DNA of 64,000 bases. Source: UBA10349 sp003485905. Its GTDB lineage: Bacteria; Pseudomonadota; Gammaproteobacteria; Arenicellales; Arenicellaceae. The translations under genes and the position numbers were made by a program. Location of the stretch: contig CALSLL010000003.1 of the NCBI GenBank assembly GCA_943787185.1, forward strand, positions 301,399 to 365,398. The letters run 5' to 3'. This document shows, piece by piece, positions 48,526-56,721 of this stretch. Position 1 is the first letter of the stretch, and each line of letters starts with the position of its first letter. A model generated the notes under the pieces. It did no database searches, had not been told where the DNA came from, and worked only from the letters and a program-made list of their open reading frames with translations.

Positions 48526-49333
48526 ATGACCCGAAACATATCTAGTTTTTAAACCTTGGTTGGTTTTATTCTCTTGCTGGTTGACCTTTGCAGTATCTTC
48601 GGCTTGTACGCAAACAGATGAAGACGCCGAAAGGGTAACCGAATTGACGGCCGCCGCTTTAAACGGTGATGCTGAGTCGCAATTTTGCTGGGGTTGAGTT
48701 ATGCCAACGGTAAGGGCGTGCTTGAAGATGATGCACCGCAGTCATGTGGTTAACCAAGCGGAGCAAGGGCTACCGATGCCCATACATCTGGGATGATGCC
48801 ACGGTCATGTGGTGGCAGCCACTGCGAATCGTGGCACACCAAGGCCGCTGAGCAAGGCCATGCCATGCCCAATACAATCTGGGGGTTATGTATGCCAACG
48901 GTGAGGGTGTGCCTGAGGATGATGCTACCGCTGTAATGTGGTACACCAAGGCCGCTGAGCAAGGACATGCCTATGCCCAATCAATCTGGGGGTTATGTAT
49001 GCCAACGGTGATGGTGTGCCTGAGGATGATGCCACCGCTGTAATGTGGTACACCAAGGCGGCAGAGCAAGGACATGCCTATGCCCAATACAATCTGGGGT
49101 TTATGTATGCCAACGGTGAGGGTGTGCCTGAGGATGATGCTACCGCTGTAATGTGGTACACCAAGGCGGCAGAGCAAGGACATGCTAGTGCCCAATACAA
49201 TCTGGGGGTTATGTATGCCGACGGTGAGGGTGTGCCTGAGGATGATGTCTCCGCTTATATGTGGTGGAACTTGGCGGCAGCGCTAGGAGACGAAGGCGCG
49301 AAGAAGCAGCAAAGAGAGAGTCGACACAAGTAA
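48526..49333 (+). pseudogene. Sel1-repeat lipoprotein remnant with 108-bp tandem units
   Basis: A start at 48526 behind GATGGAG leads, after a phase change, to a lipoprotein signal (FSCWLTFAVSSACTQTDEDAE). Sel1-like repeats follow (YANGEGVPEDDATAVMWYTKAAEQG). The repeats are near-identical at DNA level: unit starts at 48888, 48995, 49103 and 49211, spaced 107-108 bases (36 codons). Several indels break the first half; the final frame (48995-49333) is open. The last unit ends with SAYMWWNLAAALGDEGAKKQQ, the normal Sel1 C-terminus. Sel1 proteins are protein-binding adaptors. A second copy of the tail lies beyond the CRISPR array. Confidence 0.72.
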
Positions 49334-49427
49334 TGACACGCGAAGATATATCAAAGGCGCAAGCACTCAGCCGTGAGTGTCTTGCTCAGAATTATAAGAA
49401 CTGTGGGTATTAATGCCAGAATTTGAG
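49225..49427 (+). repeat. Left copy of a ~200-bp direct repeat flanking the CRISPR-Cas locus
   Basis: This stretch, from TGAGGGTGTGCCTGAGGAT through the Sel1 stop to GAATTTGAG, is repeated at 54740-54942 with scattered substitutions and small indels. It covers the last Sel1 unit and about 95 bases of 3' flank. Confidence 0.85.
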
Positions 49428-49944
49428 CTAGGGAGTCATTGGCTATTCTTTTAGTAGGTAGGGCTCTTTTAAAACGTAGTAAGCATGACAAGGACGTACC
49501 CACCCCTATTCCATTAGAAACCGTTTTTGCCCCCCACCCCCATCCAAATACCTCCCCACATACCTGAAATGATGCTATTTAGGGCTGATCTCAGGGCTAA
49601 CTCTATCAACTAGGCGCTACCCTACCAGTAAGCCACTATAGGTCTGAAAAAGGGGCAATTTGATCATTTTTCAGAGCATCGTACTTGGTAGGTAATAGGT
49701 AGGGCTAACGGTGTCGATTCTATCCTTTTGTAACTTGTTGAAACAACAACAAGATATGAGTTATAAGAGTGCTATTGTTGTTTAGGTTAAATAGAATAAC
49801 GAATTGAAATTCACCAATAAAAGCTAGGGGAGCAAAAAAGCATAGAGCACTAGTTAAAGTCGGGGAAATCAAAAAGCCTAGCTCATTATATTAATTAAGG
49901 AGGATGGTTTCTGCATCGAAAGACGTGAGAATAGAGCTGACAAT
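49428..49944. other. Non-coding stretch left of the tracrRNA
   Basis: About 515 bases with no gene I can support. TAGGTAGGGCT occurs twice, near 49455 and 49699. An AAGGAGG motif near 49898 is not followed by a plausible frame. Confidence 0.35.
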
Positions 49945-50052
49945 AAAAAAGCCCCCACTGGGGAGGGCTCTGGTCGCGCTAAGGCGTTGCCTACGAAAAA
50001 TTCATTTCATTGGTATGAAAAGCAATTCAATAGACCCTGGTCGGATACTGCC
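49945..50052 (-). ncRNA. Candidate tracrRNA of the type II-C system
   Basis: On the minus strand, divergent from cas9, lies an anti-repeat: plus-strand 50035-50048 matches the crRNA-strand repeat at 13 of 14 bases (including TGGTCGGATAC exactly). The repeat's first 12 bases (GTTGTGATTTGC) align with GGTATGAAAAGC at 50012-50023 with a central three-base mismatch, as in a bulged crRNA:tracrRNA duplex. Downstream in the transcript come a small nexus hairpin (AGGC-AAC-GCCT, 49982-49992) and a terminator (stem at 49950-49969, then T6 from 49945-49950). A -10-like TATATT on the minus strand at about 50057-50062 would start it near 50050. Confidence 0.8.
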
Positions 50053-50073
50053 AATCAATATACAGGATGAGCC

Positions 50074-53000
50074 ATGAAACACAAACAGAAAATATTAGGG
50101 CTAGATTTCGGAAGTAACTCGCTGGGGTGGGCGCTTATGGAGGGCGACAATGCTAAAGCGACAAGCTTAATCGACGCAGGCAGTCGAATCTTTAATAAAG
50201 CGGTTGAGGACAAGACACCTACGCCAAAAAATGTAAAGCGAAGGGATAAACGCTTGGCTCGACGAGTTCTTCAAAGACGAGCACGACGCAAGCAACGTAT
50301 GCTCAACTACCTAGTTAAGCTCGATTTTCTACCTCTAGAGATCAAAAACAATCTGCAGCCAGAGATCATCTTAAACACCCTTGGAGATCCGTATAAATTA
50401 AGGGCAAGAGCACTTGACCATCCTTTATCGAGTTACGAGTTTGGTCGGGTTATGTTGCCACATGGTGCAGCGTCGAGGGTTTTTGAGTAATAGAAAAACA
50501 TTAATCGGAGACATGGCCGACGACCCAGACGTCATAGCTGCACTGGAGGATTTGGAACTTCAAACTCCGCGTATTGAGCAAGACAAAGAGGAGACAACGT
50601 TTAAAGCTGAAATTACTCAGCTAAAGGCTGCTATCGAAGAGAGCGGATGTCGATCATTGGGTGAGTACCTTGCGAACTTAGATTTCCACGATGTAAAACG
50701 TAATCGCGCCAGAGAGGGAGGAAAACTTCGTACCGATCGGCAAATGTATAGGGATGAATTGGGCCTTATTTTGGGGGTTCAGTGTCGCCACCACAAAGGG
50801 CTCACCACTGAAGTTTGTCAGCAGTTTGAGGATATTATATTTAAACAGCGGCCGTTAAAACTCCGTGCGGATCGTGTCGGTAAATGTTCACTCGAACCGA
50901 AAAATACCCGCGCTAGATTTGCGCGATTAGAAGTGCAAAAGTTTCGTTATCTTCAAGGACGTCAATAACCTGCAATTCTTTCACCCACAGACAGATCGCT
51001 GGATAAAATTACAAGAAAGCGAACGCCAGCAACTCATAAACCTATTCGAACATGACTCAAAGCCAAATCTCACAAAGATCAAAAAGATTATTGGCTTAGG
51101 TAATCGTTTTAAAGCTCAATCTCGAAACAAAAAATATTAAACCAAATACAACAGCCTGCGCAATTCGTGAGGCGCTACCACAATGGGATGAATTAACGGC
51201 CGAGCAGCAGTATTCACTAACTGAAGATTTACTGACCATTCAAAAGAAATCCGTTCTAAAGAAGCGCCTGATTAATCACTGGGAATTTCCGGTGGGTGTC
51301 GCGGTGAGTCTGTCGCTACTCGAATTTGAGAAAGGACACAGTAACCTATCAACAAAAGCGATTAATAAACTCTTACCGTTTCTATTAGAAGGTCAAATAT
51401 ATAGTGATGCGCGCGTCAGTGCCGGTTACGACTACGAGAAAATTGAAATAGACCTTACCGAAACCTTAGGCGCACCTCCGGAGACGGCAAACCCCATTGT
51501 TAACAAAGGTTTGCACGAATTAAAAAGAGTAGTCAACGCAGTCATCAAGGAATATGGAAAGCCAGACGTAATTCGTGTGGAAATGGCACGTGATTTAGAA
51601 ATGAACACCAAGCGCTATAAATCCTCAATTGCGCAGCAATCGAAAAATGAAAAAGCGAACAAAGAAGCAGAGGAAAAATATGCGCAGATGGGTCGACAAA
51701 ATCCTCATCTCCAACTTTCAAAGTACCCAAGCCGTAGCGATAAAATCCGATATCGCTTATGGCAGGACCAGAGAGAGCGTTGTGCGTACTCTCAAAAATC
51801 CATTTCGATGTCGCAGCTGTTTAGCGCCGAAGTAGATGTTGATCACATTATTCCTTATAGCCAATCTTTAGATGATTCCTATATGAATAAGGTGGTTTGT
51901 CTCGCGGGAGAAAATAAATATAAGGGACAGAGAACACCTATCGATGCTTTCGGAGGCAGCGAGGACAAGTGGGTTCAAATTACGCAATCACTAAAAGCGT
52001 GGGAGAAGGGTCAATTAGAGAGCAAAGTCGATCGATTTTACATGACCGCAGAGGATGTATTAGATCGTGATTTTATCAGCAGCCAACTCAATGACACACG
52101 CTACATATCTACATTAGCTCTAGGATATCTGCAGCAGCTAGGCAGTGATATCACAACCACCAAGGGCTTCATTGTAAGTTGGCTTAGAAAACAGTGGGGG
52201 CTTAACAACATATTGCACGAAATGGACCATAAAAACCGGGGCGACCATCGCCATCATGCGATCGATGCGATAGTTATTGCATGTATAGATCGTGGGTTTC
52301 ACAAGCGATTAGCCGGAATCGCTAATCAAGTAGAAAAGCAGTCACCAGAACTGAGAGTCAGCGACCTGCATGTAGATGAACCTTGGTCTTCGCTAAGGTC
52401 TGATATTGAAAATTGTGTAAACGAAATTATTGTTTCCCATGCCTTTCAGAGGAAAATATCAGGGGCATTGCATGAAGAAACGGGGGCAGGATTTATTGAC
52501 GGAGTAGGCACTGTTTATCGTGTCAATCTGGATAGTGGCTTCAAACTCACGCAAATTAAAAAAATCATTGATGACGATGTCCGATCCTTAGTTGAATCGC
52601 ACCTAGTTGCTTATAACAACGACCCTAAACAGGCCTTTGGTGAAGGTGTCGAGTTACTTCATAAAGATGGAAAAACAAAGATAAAACGTGTTCGAATTGT
52701 CCAGTCTAAAACAACCTTTGCTAAATTAAAGCAATCCAAGTTTGGCGTGATGGACAAGGCAGGTGATGTCTTTCGCTGGATGGCGTATGGCAACACTCAC
52801 CACGTGGAAATACTCCTAGACAAACAGAGTAAAAAGGTAATAGGTAAATTTATCACTGCCATGGAAGCCAGCCATCGTGTAAAAGGGTTGGGCCAAGCGA
52901 AAGGACCTGCTGTACAAATATTTCATGGAGAAAACTATGAATTCATTATGGCTCTTCACATTAACGATCTTGTGACAATTAAGAATAATGGAATGATCTA

Positions 53001-53175
53001 TTACTACCGAGTACAGAAGCTAGACTCTGGAATAAATAGAATCATGTTTAGAATCCACAATGCCGCGACCTTAGACGACCAATCACAGGAGAAACACTTA
53101 ACCATCAATTCCACGTTATTTGGTACCCATGACTTAACTAAATTGAATACTAATGTTTTGGGTAAGACGCTTTGA
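50074..53175 (+). pseudogene. cas9: CRISPR-associated endonuclease Cas9, type II-C, three single-base phase changes
   Basis: Cas9 cuts DNA guided by crRNA and tracrRNA. The joined product is about 1033 residues, the II-C size. RuvC-I is KILGLDFGSNSLGWAL with Asp11. The Arg-rich bridge helix is RRDKRLARRVLQRRARRKQR. QRRGFLSNRKT follows after the first break. RuvC-II is VIRVEMARDLE, HNH is EVDVDHIIPYSQSL... ENKYKG (near 51830-51920), and RuvC-III is DHRHHAIDAIVIA (near 52245). All catalytic residues remain. The phases change at CC 50458-50459, GG 50957-50958 and the A run 51129-51134. Removing one base at each restores HMVQRRGF, YLQDVNNLQFF and SRNKNIKPNT. The stop overlaps the cas1 start. Confidence 0.93.
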
Positions 53176-54056
53176 TTAAACGTATTATTGATGTCTCAAA
53201 ACCGTCTTATCTGAGCCTCAAAAATGGTCAACTTATAGTCGAGCAAGAAAACGAACTGAAAGCGAAGGTACCAGTAGAGGATATAGGGGTCTTGATTCTT
53301 GAACATCCAGCCATAACTCTAACGCAATCATTGATAATCGCTTGCCAACAAAATAATACAGCCATAGTATTTTGCGATGCCAAACACCTCCCATATTCAG
53401 TTTTGCTGCCACTCGTGGAAGCCAACAGTTTGCACGCGAAGATATTGCGTGAACAGTTAGCATCTAGTGCGCCACGGGCTAAAAGTATTTGGCAAATAGT
53501 CGTGACCACGAAAGTTATCAATCAACTCAAAACTTTAGAATCCCTGGGAATAAGGAGCCCTCAATTAAAACGACTCAGTGCAAAGGTAAAATCTGGTGAC
53601 CCAGAAAATATTGAAGCACAAGCGGCGCGAGTATATTGGCGCTTACTATTTGGAGACACGTTTAGGAGAGATGTAGCCGCTAGCGGAACAAATAGTTTAT
53701 TAAATTATGGGTACGCGATTGTGCGAGCCATGGTCGCCAGAGCAATAGTTGCTGGAGGGCTGCACCCCGCCCTCGGAATACACCACCAAAATCAATACAA
53801 TGGCTTAAACCTTGCAGATGATTTAATGGAACCGTTTCGTCCGTGGGTCGATTCAGTTGTTGCTGAGCTGACTAAAACAGATGTGCTTGAAGTTAATACA
53901 GCGTCAAAAACAGCGCTTTTATCGTTACTATCTACGCCCGTCTCTATGAGTGGTCAGAAGATATCTTTTATGGTTAGCACGCATTATCTGATCGCGAAGT
54001 TTAAAAAAGCACTTTCCGACAAATCCGAGAAACTCGCCTACCCCGAATTGATCTAG
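53172..54056 (+). CDS. cas1: CRISPR adaptation endonuclease Cas1 (type II)
   Basis: Cas1 with Cas2 integrates new spacers. At 294 residues it has the family's length. The N-terminal beta domain contains VEDIGVLILEHPAITLTQSLI and NNTAIVFCD. The metal-binding Glu lies in IEAQAARVYWRLLFG (about residue 146), and the His and Asp in GGLHPALGIHHQNQYN and LADDLMEPFRPWVD. This is the type II-C form. It starts with TTG within the cas9 stop (TTGA), so translation is coupled, and it ends one base before cas2. The frame is intact, unlike that of cas9. Confidence 0.95.
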   Translation: MIKRIIDVSKPSYLSLKNGQLIVEQENELKAKVPVEDIGVLILEHPAITLTQSLIIACQQNNTAIVFCDAKHLPYSVLLPLVEANSLHAKILREQLASSAPRAKSIWQIVVTTKVINQLKTLESLGIRSPQLKRLSAKVKSGDPENIEAQAARVYWRLLFGDTFRRDVAASGTNSLLNYGYAIVRAMVARAIVAGGLHPALGIHHQNQYNGLNLADDLMEPFRPWVDSVVAELTKTDVLEVNTASKTALLSLLSTPVSMSGQKISFMVSTHYLIAKFKKALSDKSEKLAYPELI

Positions 54057-54057
54057 C

Positions 54058-54387
54058 GTGCCATTTGGAGGGACAAATTCTGTGTGGTTGATAGTGCTAT
54101 TTGATTTACCTACAGACACTAAAAAAGCACGAAAAGAGTACACACAGTTTAGAGGTAAATTGCTTAATAATGGATTCTCTATGATGCAGTACTCTGTTTA
54201 CATGCGACACAGTGCAAGCAATGAAAACTCAGAGGTTCATATAAAGCGCGTAAAAGCTAGTCTCCCCGCTGACGGGGAGGTCCGCATAGTAAGAATCACC
54301 GACAAGCAATTTTCAAAAATACAAATATTTTATGGAAAAAAACGAGTCCCAACTGAATCTGCTCCAAACCAACTGGAGCTTTTATGA
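54058..54387 (+). CDS. cas2: CRISPR-associated Cas2 (type II)
   Basis: Cas2 forms the dimeric core of the Cas1-Cas2 integrase. This 109-residue protein has the ferredoxin-like start SVWLIVLFDLPTDTKKARKEYTQFRGKLLNNGFSMMQYSVYMRH and the late strand GEVRIVRITDKQFSKIQIFYGKK. The Asp of LFDLPT and the FxMMQYSVYxR motif are diagnostic for type II-C Cas2. It starts with GTG and is followed after 50 bases by the array. Confidence 0.95.
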   Translation: MPFGGTNSVWLIVLFDLPTDTKKARKEYTQFRGKLLNNGFSMMQYSVYMRHSASNENSEVHIKRVKASLPADGEVRIVRITDKQFSKIQIFYGKKRVPTESAPNQLELL

Positions 54388-54437
54388 GGTGCAAATCGAG
54401 CAATTCCCTCCTTCTTTCAGATGCTTATGTGAAACCC

Positions 54438-54719
54438 AGTGTATCCGACCAAGGACCACCTGCAAATCACAACACGGCATCGCGCTATTAAATCGAGCGA
54501 CTAAGTGTATCCGACCAAGGACCACCTGCAAATCACAACCAGCTTCTTCAACTGTTAATCCTGAGACAAAGTGTATCCGACCAAGGACCACCTGCAAATC
54601 ACAACTTTTAGTGTTAAACGCTACAGCGATCCTATAGTGTATCCGACCAAGGACCACCTGCAAATCACAACCTATGCGGGTCTAGCCCATCAATTATCTT
54701 GAGTGTATCCGACCAAGGA
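54438..54719 (-). CRISPR. CRISPR array: four full 36-bp repeats, four 30-bp spacers, one truncated repeat
   Basis: Identical 36-bp repeats stand at 54438-54473, 54504-54539, 54570-54605 and 54636-54671, each followed by a spacer of exactly 30 bases. A fifth repeat keeps only its first 18 bases (54702-54719), then the sequence changes to unrelated DNA. On the minus strand the repeat begins GTTGTGATTTGC, the typical 5' start of type II-C crRNA repeats, and its anti-repeat lies in the tracrRNA on the same strand. The crRNAs are therefore read towards cas2. The repeat ends in TACACT on that strand, a possible built-in -10 box. Confidence 0.96.
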
Positions 54720-54739
54720 GGGTATCTGCCCCCTACCCT

Positions 54740-54942
54740 TGAGGGTGTGCCTGAGGATAACGTCTCCGCTTATATGTGGTGGAACTTGGCGGCAGCGCAA
54801 GGAGACGAAAACGCGAAGAACAACAAAGAGATAGTCGCGGACAAGAATGACACGCCGAAGATATATCAAAGGCGCAAGCACTCAGCCGTGAGTGCCTTGC
54901 TCAGGATTATCAGAACTGTGGGTATTAATGCCGGAATTTGAG
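54740..54942 (+). pseudogene. Second Sel1-gene tail (right copy of the direct repeat)
   Basis: This fragment of about 40 codons (VPEDNVSAYMWWNLAAAQGDE) plus 3' flank repeats 49225-49427. It has no start codon or signal of its own and begins 20 bases after the truncated CRISPR repeat, so it is a remnant, not a gene. Confidence 0.8.
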
Positions 54943-54956
54943 GGGTTACTTTTAAA

Positions 54957-54980
54957 TTAGGGGGTATTATTGGGGGTATA
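54957..54980. repeat. Right arm-type repeats of element 2
   Basis: Two abutting 12-mers, TTAGGGGGTATT (54957-54968) and ATTGGGGGTATA (54969-54980), match the pair upstream of int at 10 and 11 of 12 positions, in the same orientation. They lie about 60 bases inside the right attachment core. Confidence 0.72.
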
Positions 54981-55041
54981 AATTATTATCATATAATTTA
55001 GTTACTTATTAATCAGTTACTTAATAATATCTATCGGTAGT

Positions 55042-55055
55042 CGCCGCCTCCACCA
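55042..55055 (+). repeat. Right attachment site (attR core)
   Basis: An exact copy of the last 14 bases of ssrA (CGCCGCCTCCACCA). It is followed by CACATTAGTTTTA and the ssrA-type terminator, the expected original downstream sequence of ssrA. Confidence 0.82.
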
Positions 55056-55105
55056 CACATTAGTTTTAATTGATTCACTCGAATCCAGCAAAGCTAGCAA
55101 GAACG

Positions 55106-55126
55106 CCACCTTCGGGTGGTTTTTTT
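55106..55126 (+). terminator. Displaced original ssrA terminator
   Basis: CCACC-TTCG-GGTGG followed by T7. Its place about 50 bases behind the attR copy of the ssrA end shows it once terminated tmRNA. A diverged twin is at 40402-40423. Confidence 0.85.
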
Positions 55127-55282
55127 GTGTCTAGGGTTCAGTCAATCGGCATTGAATCCCCGCCGGCTCAGAACGACTGTGATACCTTCCAGCTAAACCT
55201 TAGTGATTTTTGTCTGCCAATCGAATTGGGGTTCAAAGCTCGCCCCGGTTATCACGGCCCCCTATGCCAATGCTGTAATAAG

Positions 55283-56296
55283 CTAATTCTCCCTAAGCTT
55301 ACATTCGTAAGGCTCAACCTGATTTTCAGGAATCCAGACCCAGGACTTCGACATTGTCACTGGCTCCGTAAATGTTGCTGCGTCAGTCACCGTGATTTCA
55401 TATTCTAGTTTTGCACCTGATTCCGTCGGCGTAAACCGTTCCAAGGTCGTTACTTGGTCACTCAAGATAACTCCGCGTCCCGACAGGTGACCCCAATTAA
55501 TATGGCTCGTTTCAACTACCAGCGTTTCGTCTTCCCAGTGACCAACAGAATGCCCCATTATTGATGCCGCAGGTTCAACTTCGGTTTCTGGGTTCATATA
55601 AACCGTCCGTACCGAGTCGTACTCTTCTATCTTTATTTCGACAACATCGCCACGATCATGAAATTCGAGTGGATAAGGGTTACTCATAATTGCTGGCATG
55701 CCTTTTAATTGGCAATTCAACAATGGGTTATCAACAGCTGGGTTGAACGTTTCCTTTAATGCTTTCGCCTCCTCTGTAAGCGGGTAATCCTGTAGCCAGA
55801 GAAAAAATTGTCCACCTGAAAGTGTTGAACTCCATACTCGGAATATTCCGAGCGCCTCAGCAGAAGTATCTCCCGTTTCAGCGAACCACTTGTTGCCAGC
55901 ACTCCACATTCGATCTGACCATATTAAATCAGATGGCTCGGCCTGGAACTTGAAGACAAACTCCTCACCACTCGGTAGAAGCATGTTATTAACGAACATG
56001 CCAAACCCTCGTCTTGCGGGCCAACCTGCGACTTTGACTCTATCTCCAATCTCAACAAATGAATCAGGAGAGTCCATTCGGCGCATAATACTCACTGAAT
56101 GAGTTTCAAGCTCCCACTCAGTCCCATCAGATGCCGCAATCGTAAAAAGTATATGTGGGTTTTGCCACGCAATTCTCGTGATCGTCCCCTCCGCTTCAAC
56201 CGATTTACTCGAATCGAAATTCACCGCAACACTATGGTGAGCCAGTGCCGGTGTAGAGGTTAGAACGAGTACGATAAAGAGGCGTCGAATCCACAT
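55283..56296 (-). CDS. Exported DUF6152-family protein, ~337 residues
   Basis: I take the ATG at 56296, behind TTGGAGAAAAATTT, which opens a signal peptide (MWIRRLFIVLVLTSTPALA) cleaved before HHSVAVNFD. An upstream in-frame start at 56356 adds residues without a ribosome site. The DUF6152 core follows: VEAEGTITRIAWQNPHILFTI, DGTEWELETHSVSIMRRM, then GDRVKVAGWPARRG. A second half of about 200 residues (WETLVVETSHINWGHLSGRG-like, ending PENQVEPYECKLREN) is shared by long members of the family. The function is unknown; two further DUF6152 genes lie nearby. Confidence 0.78.
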   Translation of the reverse strand: MWIRRLFIVLVLTSTPALAHHSVAVNFDSSKSVEAEGTITRIAWQNPHILFTIAASDGTEWELETHSVSIMRRMDSPDSFVEIGDRVKVAGWPARRGFGMFVNNMLLPSGEEFVFKFQAEPSDLIWSDRMWSAGNKWFAETGDTSAEALGIFRVWSSTLSGGQFFLWLQDYPLTEEAKALKETFNPAVDNPLLNCQLKGMPAIMSNPYPLEFHDRGDVVEIKIEEYDSVRTVYMNPETEVEPAASIMGHSVGHWEDETLVVETSHINWGHLSGRGVILSDQVTTLERFTPTESGAKLEYEITVTDAATFTEPVTMSKSWVWIPENQVEPYECKLREN

Positions 56297-56356
56297 AAAT
56301 TTTTCTCCAATAAGACTGTGTTTACCGATAGTACTCGGAGTACTACTATCACTCAA

Positions 56357-56721
56357 GTAACGGCTTGAACCGAGAACAATGGGCTAGTAAATCTCAGGAT
56401 ACGAAAACAATCAAATAACTTATTACTGCATTAATAGGTTGAATTGCTTAATAGCCGTTATTGCTCAACGGAGCCACTCATTCGTGACATTCTCTTCTAT
56501 AAACCGCGCAAAATTTGGGGGCGTATCTTCGAAGATGGAAACGGTAAGTTTTTAATTAGGCAATATGTAATCATTATTGCGTAACATTGCCTGCCATCCC
56601 GTCAAGAGTATCGCGCCTAAAATACCTTACTCATATTGAGATAGAGAAAAAGTTCATGGCAGTTGTTTACCATAACTAACAGCATTATTCTTATGACTCG
56701 TAACCTATAACTGTAAATTTA
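56357..56721. other. Intergenic region with a degenerate palindrome
   Basis: 365 bases between divergent genes, presumably holding both promoters. Bases 56450-56482 (GCCGTTATTGCTCAACGG core, then CACTCATT) resemble the 30-bp palindrome family found four to six times further right, but poorly. I see nothing else. Confidence 0.35.

Larger units (their letters stand above)
40352..55055. mobile_element. Integrated element 2 (P4-type integrase, CRISPR-Cas9)
   Basis: About 14.7 kb between the internal attachment-like site and the right copy of the ssrA end. It carries a P4-type integrase adjacent to the left boundary, AlpA and other P4-like genes, a group of exported unknown proteins, a Sel1 remnant and the type II-C CRISPR-Cas locus. 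Paired 12-bp GGGGGTATA repeats lie just inside both ends. It is likely an integrative satellite-type island; no replication, conjugation or capsid gene was recognised. Confidence 0.68.

Noticed and set aside
48750..49195. Minus-strand frames (MGIGMSLLSGLGVPHYSG type)
   Set aside because: Antisense shadow of the Sel1 tandem units.
54332..54663. Open frames on both strands through the CRISPR array (repeated CIRPRTTCKSQ and CDLQVVLGRIH)
   Set aside because: They are translations of the 36-bp repeat; 36 + 30 is divisible by three, so frames stay open by arithmetic.
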